Positions 63,842 through 64,000 of a stretch of 64,000 bases of DNA are shown here, one piece after another. Numbering within the stretch: the stretch's first letter is position 1; every line of letters begins with the position of its first letter. Position numbers and translations under genes: made by a program. Below the pieces are notes generated by a model that had not been told where the DNA came from, did no database searches, and saw nothing but the letters and a program-made list of their open reading frames with translations. Origin of the DNA: Pirellulales bacterium (GTDB taxonomy: Bacteria > Planctomycetota > Planctomycetia > Pirellulales > JALHPA01); contig JANRLT010000008.1 in NCBI GenBank assembly GCA_033762255.1, forward strand, positions 124,001 through 188,000, written 5' to 3'.

Positions 63842-64000
63842 GTGACAGAACTGCAAAGAAGTCAAAGCGTTGCTCGCGAAGCCGCCATTTTGGTCGGTGT
63901 CCTGCTGGATCAACGGATCACCGAGGAAGAGCCGTTGGAAGAATTAGCCGGGTTGGTAACTTCCGCCGGCGCCCGGGTGGCCGGCAAACTAACCCAGCGA
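63842..64000 (+). CDS. hflX: HflX GTPase (N-terminal part only)
   Basis: 53 codons run to the right edge from a GTG at 63842. The sequence begins REAAILVGVLLDQR and continues LEELAGLVTSAGARVAG, matching the N-terminal domain of HflX, the ribosome-splitting GTPase (family pattern 'A.LVGv.l......eeSL.EL..Ll.taGa.vvg'). The GTPase domain is outside the window. No ribosome-binding site is clear; upstream CTG and TTA codons are in frame but less likely starts. Confidence 0.75.
   Translation, partial: MTELQRSQSVAREAAILVGVLLDQRITEEEPLEELAGLVTSAGARVAGKLTQR

Overview
The window looks like chromosome from a planctomycete, probably a Pirellulales relative. The evidence is a Tat-exported DUF1501 protein, two PEP-CTERM proteins, secreted sialate-esterase, PA14, LamG and PQQ-type proteins, a giant mosaic surface protein with a planctomycete-style N-terminus, and sparse Shine-Dalgarno sites. 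Spacers carry short hairpin repeats and low-complexity tracts. There are no rRNA or tRNA genes, no complete insertion sequence and no CRISPR array that I can see.

Layout. 1-9.96 kb: a Rieske oxygenase cut by the left edge, a large secreted esterase/phosphodiesterase fusion, a ureidoglycolate-lyase-like protein and an RND efflux pair (adaptor and pump). 10-12.6 kb: a PIN toxin/antitoxin pair and a TrhO-RluA fusion that joins two RNA-modifying enzymes. 12.6-13.7 kb: a repeat-bearing spacer. 13.7-23.2 kb: DUF1501, a GmrSD-like DUF262/DUF1524 protein, a short-chain dehydrogenase, a double zinc-ribbon membrane protein, an EamA transporter, citrate synthase and a PhoD-type phosphatase. 23.6-30.4 kb: the giant extracellular protein, then a PEP-CTERM protein. 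30.4-39.2 kb: an M50 protease with a tiny CxxC ORF, an HDOD regulator, a divergent NtrC-type regulator, a cupin-ligA pair and a PilT-type ATPase.

39.3-57.2 kb is the most coherent block, a type II secretion/type IV pilus-like machine. On the plus strand it runs receiver-like protein, GspE/PilB, GspF/PilC, two related major-pseudopilin-like proteins, GspH-, GspI-, GspJ- and GspK-like proteins, a PilM/PilN-like fusion, a PilO/GspM-like protein and the secretin. Divergent from it are a PilP-like lipoprotein, a 1481-residue parallel beta-helix protein and a second lipoprotein. The beta-helix protein is a reasonable candidate substrate of this machine, which is inference. 57.2-64 kb: an old-yellow-enzyme-family reductase, a PQQ-like propeller protein, a DapA-family aldolase, a repeat cluster, a second PEP-CTERM protein, a phosphopantetheinyl transferase and the start of hflX.

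The strongest candidates for something undescribed are the secretion block with its degenerate receiver gene, cysteine/histidine-bearing secretin and divergent beta-helix cargo candidate, and the two unusual multidomain fusions. None can be called novel without database comparison. Start positions were chosen by signal peptide, domain start or ribosome-binding site where possible.
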